Both the position numbers and the translations under genes were made by a program. From CAYMLL01 sp964390645 (lineage in GTDB: Bacteria; Planctomycetota; UBA8108): a stretch of 17,268 nucleotides of DNA. The notes beneath the pieces were generated by a model, which saw only the letters and a program-made list of their open reading frames with translations, made no database searches and was not told the origin of the DNA. This document shows, in pieces, positions 15,701 through 17,268 of this stretch (positions are counted from its first letter, which is position 1; every line of letters begins with the position of its first letter). The stretch spans positions 1-17,268 of the forward strand of contig CAYMLL010000157.1 of assembly GCA_964390645.1 (NCBI GenBank). Direction: 5' to 3'.

Positions 15701-15902
15701 GGTCTGGTACGTGTTCGAGCCGTACTCTCACGCGCTGTGCAATGAAGCGCTGACCTCGAGCTTCGTGCGGCAACACATGGACGTCGCCTACAGGGGCTTC
15801 TCGTCGGTCGTGCTCTTTCGGGGCTCGCACCACCGACCTTCCGGCGTCCGCTTCGACGACGAGGTCGAGACGAGAAGGAAGGGCGCCGGGTTCTTCCGCT
15901 GA
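12759..15902 (+). CDS. Large GT39/PMT-like membrane glycosyltransferase with duplicated N-terminal beta-sandwich
   Basis: A 1047-residue protein, far longer than usual 450-650-residue GT39-like (PMT_2) enzymes. A signal-anchor helix (about 8-28) is followed by roughly 340 extracytoplasmic residues made of two related beta-sandwich-like units (about 50-185 and 210-345), of the type found at glycosidase N-termini (motifs WTAPTFDDSHWERA at 165-178 and DSRW at 314-317). The membrane core starts near 376 and contains LREIEREPLHHDEVRSYRE, where D519-E520 match the catalytic acidic pair in the first periplasmic loop of PMT/ArnT-type enzymes. About 10 or more helices run to about 870. Then comes a stretch of eight G-x-A/D tripeptides (874-897) and a soluble C-terminal domain of about 150 residues. 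Predicted role: transfer of a sugar from a polyprenyl-phosphate donor on the outer face of the inner membrane. GTG start; the ribosome binding site is not obvious. Confidence 0.82.
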   Translation: MRRTSYPVKVAIVLAFSVLLGHLSWSVWFAREAPEHFAEGTTRALRSPDESATALYVRRTLHLPEKPENAWIQVLARDRLAVHVNQKLVSRRRDDHHEVGTIRSIGHHLREGLNVIAIGTEQRTFGKPPVISVKGSYTLSDGEHVLSPDEQWRSWTLFERQNGHWTAPTFDDSHWERAEVVDVELRAPLEGPPAAVSASSRASWITPPISDDGRGCLQRTVPIPSRPRSGWLRATSTGGYRFAVNGVVVGRSEARLAAGRGAAPVERIWDVTAFLDQGENTVSFLLSSLEGRPHLRADLEIETVDGRLQSVPTDSRWIAASGAPARWSEPLPAEATGWTVCRAEPENLGVDRGALRREWATSSAMTPARAMSDTFEQIALILAVAIAALLACRIASRALALGVGAANAPTTDIAYLALVLPTLMIATVLVLLLDPRVPRPTVYHQAWILLAVLSVPLQWLGLALLDRRSNRSPTPASGGVLPWSPRRASFATWVTVAVLFVVGFGLRLREIEREPLHHDEVRSYRETLGVLERGYPSAQHADSPLQVIATSELVYYPMAAVALVSDDDRFVVRFPAVCFGAATILLMFFAGRRMFGVTTGLVAATIQTFAPLCVAMSGFGRYPSQLAFFSVLTTFCFWRCLSRPDDRRALWLTALAFCGMYLSWQGSATLAAGMVVAALIDQRGRLRDLLSRPAVWGAMLAVACVVALHLSYRDIQAAQRLYIGTGISNLGLGPMWTFGDFDASFYLRGASWSENPLLPMLALVGAFLMAVRHGFQRPTRVLGITFAVTCVLMASLLPVRAFRYGYHLVPFVILLASATLTASIRALTRLCGRRGAPRAWVVYARGVGIAVVCVFVALTSGVGQLGDLTSSRSGIAGIAGIAGVDGIDGVDGVDGMDHPDVESTAAFLRAHLEEGDIVLATKPHVLDHYLPDRPADYWLQTRLQNRVMLGESEPLLRDRRSDAVVVSTRDELEDIFARHDRVWYVFEPYSHALCNEALTSSFVRQHMDVAYRGFSSVVLFRGSHHRPSGVRFDDEVETRRKGAGFFR
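15378..15449 (+). repeat. Eight 9-bp in-frame repeats coding G-(I/V/M)-(A/D) tripeptides
   Basis: Eight consecutive 9-base units, GGN-(ATC/GTC/ATG)-(GCN/GAY), encode three Gly-Ile-Ala then five Gly-(Val/Ile/Met)-Asp triplets (residues 874-897 of the GT39 protein). It lies between the last membrane helix and the C-terminal soluble domain. Near-identical codons suggest recent expansion by slippage, and the unit length keeps the frame. It is probably a flexible linker. Confidence 0.85.
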
Positions 15903-15943
15903 CGACGGTCTCCCCGGCGTTCGAATTCGAGTACGATGGCGCC

Positions 15944-17268
15944 ATGAGACGCGCCACGTCGCAACTCGCGCTCGTCGCCTTGCTCCTCGTCGTCCTCTCG
16001 ACGCAGCACGCCGCGGTCGCTCAGGTGACGCTCCACAGCGACAGCTTCGCGTCCTCCGGCAGCGGCTCCCTGAAGAACGTCGTTCGCGATGCCGCCGGCG
16101 TGCTCTACTGCGTGTCGATCCTCGAGAACACGTCCGGCGATCACGAGCTGATCGTCCAGTCGTCCGGAGATGACGGTGGAACCTGGGACACCGAGCCTGT
16201 CGTCCTCAACGACGAGGTCTCCGGTCGCAACGCGCCGGAGCCGACCAACAACTGCGCCGTCGCGATCGACGATCAGGGCGTTCTCCACGTCACCTGGGCG
16301 AGCTACTACTATCCGTCGAGCTACCGGCAGTTCTACCGGCAGTGGGACCCGTCCAGTGGCGATGTGTCGGAGGTTCTCGACGTCTCCGCCTGGTCGGGAG
16401 CCTCGTTGACCGCTCGCACGGCGGCGATGAGCATCGCGGTCGACGAGGAAAGCACCGTGTGGCTGGTCGTGCACGCTCCGCGGTCGTGGGTCGAGCGGCT
16501 CGCGCACAGCGCCGAGTCGTACGCGGCCGATCTGACCTTCGTGGATGTGGGCCGGATCTCTCCGACCGCCAGCGCACAGTCGACGCAGCTCGTCGTCGAC
16601 GCGGACGGACGCGTGCACTGCTCGTTCTACCGCAACACGGGTAACGGCCAGTACGAGCACCGGATCTTCGACCGCGAGAGTGGCTGGGGCGAGAGCTTCA
16701 ACCTCGGCAACGTCGAGGCGCCGAACGACTACTGGGGCGGACTCGCCGCGGACGAGCTCGGCAACGTCCACGCGCTCGTCGCCGAGGATGTGAGCCGCGA
16801 CTCGGAGGTATGGAGGTTCGCCTATCGTCGCTGGGACGACCGGGGCGGCTGGACGGACTCGTCGACGCTGCTGGAGGCCGAGCTGGATCAGCACTCCGGG
16901 ATCGCCGGCTACAGGATCGTCGCGATCGCCTGCGAGGAGCCGACCGGCGACGTGACCGTGCTGCTTCGCGACCTGACTCGAGAGGGTGCGCTCGGGATCA
17001 TCTCGAAGGCCATCGACGACGAGAGCTTCCTCGGTTTTCGCTCCCTCGCTCCACCGACGACGGGCCGGCACGCGTACTCCTTTCCGACCATCCGTGGCAG
17101 CCTCTTCCCGGAGTTCAACCATGCTGCAGCCGGGCTGCACCTCACGTGGCAGTACCGGCCGACGTCGGGTGAGCGTCCCTTCTCGCTGATGTTCGCCGCG
17201 CCCGACGGCCCGGCCGAGGTCGCGTTTCGTCGTGGAGACGCCGACAACGACGCCCGCTTCGGGATCTC
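15944..17268 (+). CDS. Secreted beta-propeller protein with Asp-box and likely dockerin-like tail, 3' end missing
   Basis: Open from the ATG at 15944 to the window edge, 441 residues. A signal peptide (1-27; basic MRR, hydrophobic LALVALLLVVLS, AVA-Q cleavage) points to Sec export. Residues 74-81 (SGDDGGTW) are a perfect Asp-box (S-x-D-x-G-x-T-W) as in sialidase/BNR propellers. At least four similar blade-like segments follow the pattern V/A-D-x-x-G-x-V/L-H: AIDDQGVLHVTWA (about 107-119), AVDEESTVWLVVHA, VVDADGRVHCSFY and AADELGNVHALVA. The last visible residues, RRGDADNDARFGIS, resemble the first calcium loop of the dockerin-like tails that end many planctomycete secreted proteins. No catalytic residues can be named, so a carbohydrate-binding or surface role is as likely as an enzyme. 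There is no clear ribosome binding site; TACGAT at 15933-15938 could be a weak -10 box. It starts 41 bp after the GT39 gene. Confidence 0.75.
   Translation, partial: MRRATSQLALVALLLVVLSTQHAAVAQVTLHSDSFASSGSGSLKNVVRDAAGVLYCVSILENTSGDHELIVQSSGDDGGTWDTEPVVLNDEVSGRNAPEPTNNCAVAIDDQGVLHVTWASYYYPSSYRQFYRQWDPSSGDVSEVLDVSAWSGASLTARTAAMSIAVDEESTVWLVVHAPRSWVERLAHSAESYAADLTFVDVGRISPTASAQSTQLVVDADGRVHCSFYRNTGNGQYEHRIFDRESGWGESFNLGNVEAPNDYWGGLAADELGNVHALVAEDVSRDSEVWRFAYRRWDDRGGWTDSSTLLEAELDQHSGIAGYRIVAIACEEPTGDVTVLLRDLTREGALGIISKAIDDESFLGFRSLAPPTTGRHAYSFPTIRGSLFPEFNHAAAGLHLTWQYRPTSGERPFSLMFAAPDGPAEVAFRRGDADNDARFGI

Noticed and set aside
14172..15833. Minus-strand open frame of about 553 codons opposite the GT39 gene
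   Set aside because: Highly charged, repetitive His/Arg/Glu composition with no domain; it is the antisense shadow of a clear membrane protein.
1..17268. CRISPR array, tRNA/rRNA genes, insertion sequences, phage genes or attachment sites
   Set aside because: Looked for on both strands; no spaced direct repeats, cloverleaf, transposase motifs or terminal inverted repeats were seen.

Overview
The window is about 17.3 kb of GC-rich bacterial DNA that looks like a metagenomic scaffold: it contains a run of 10 Ns (5122-5131) and two stretches of G/C homopolymer junk (about 1-60 and 5047-5195). Three traits together suggest Planctomycetota or a relative with similar gene content, at moderate confidence. 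These are a Tat-exported Gfo/Idh/MocA oxidoreductase, a phosphodiesterase of the alkaline-phosphatase superfamily ending in a '...RLKALGYI' tail, and a secreted beta-propeller protein that appears to run into a dockerin-like calcium-binding tail ('RRGDADNDARFGIS'). There is no rRNA, tRNA, CRISPR array, transposase or other mobile element that I can see.

Layout. At the left edge a truncated FAD-dependent oxidoreductase runs leftward (to 890). It is divergent from a Tat-signal Gfo/Idh/MocA oxidoreductase (1093-2397) across a 202 bp promoter region. After a 331 bp non-coding stretch, everything else reads rightward. A 765-residue protein (2729-5026) fuses an MshEN-like (GspE N-terminal) domain to a GT2 and a GT4 glycosyltransferase. 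The assembly gap follows. Then come a cytoplasmic phosphodiesterase-like protein (5302-7005), a Sulfotransfer_2-type sulfotransferase (7053-7754), a MOP/PST-type flippase (7805-9337), a second and different sulfotransferase (9528-10121), an RND/HlyD-type membrane-fusion protein (10216-11340), a five-helix membrane protein with TPR-like repeats (11369-12739), a very large GT39/PMT-like membrane glycosyltransferase with a duplicated lumenal beta-sandwich (12759-15902), and a secreted propeller protein cut by the right edge (15944-17268).

How the genes may work together (inference). The set resembles a surface-glycan pathway. The GT2/GT4 fusion would build a lipid-linked saccharide on the cytoplasmic face, the sulfotransferases would sulfate it or its acceptors, the flippase would move it across the inner membrane, and the GT39 enzyme would act on the periplasmic face using a polyprenyl-phosphate sugar. 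The membrane-fusion protein and the TPR membrane protein have no visible pump partner and may be transport or assembly accessories. Internal regulation is suggested between the flippase and the second sulfotransferase, where two small hairpins are followed by an extended -10 promoter and a 30-codon leader frame whose stop overlaps the sulfotransferase start.

Most worth a second look: (i) the MshEN-like motif pair on the dual glycosyltransferase, which could make glycan synthesis responsive to cyclic di-GMP; (ii) the tandemly duplicated sandwich domains on the GT39 enzyme, with conserved spacing between key residues; (iii) the orphan membrane-fusion protein and TPR membrane protein pair; (iv) the short in-frame tripeptide repeat in the GT39 protein.
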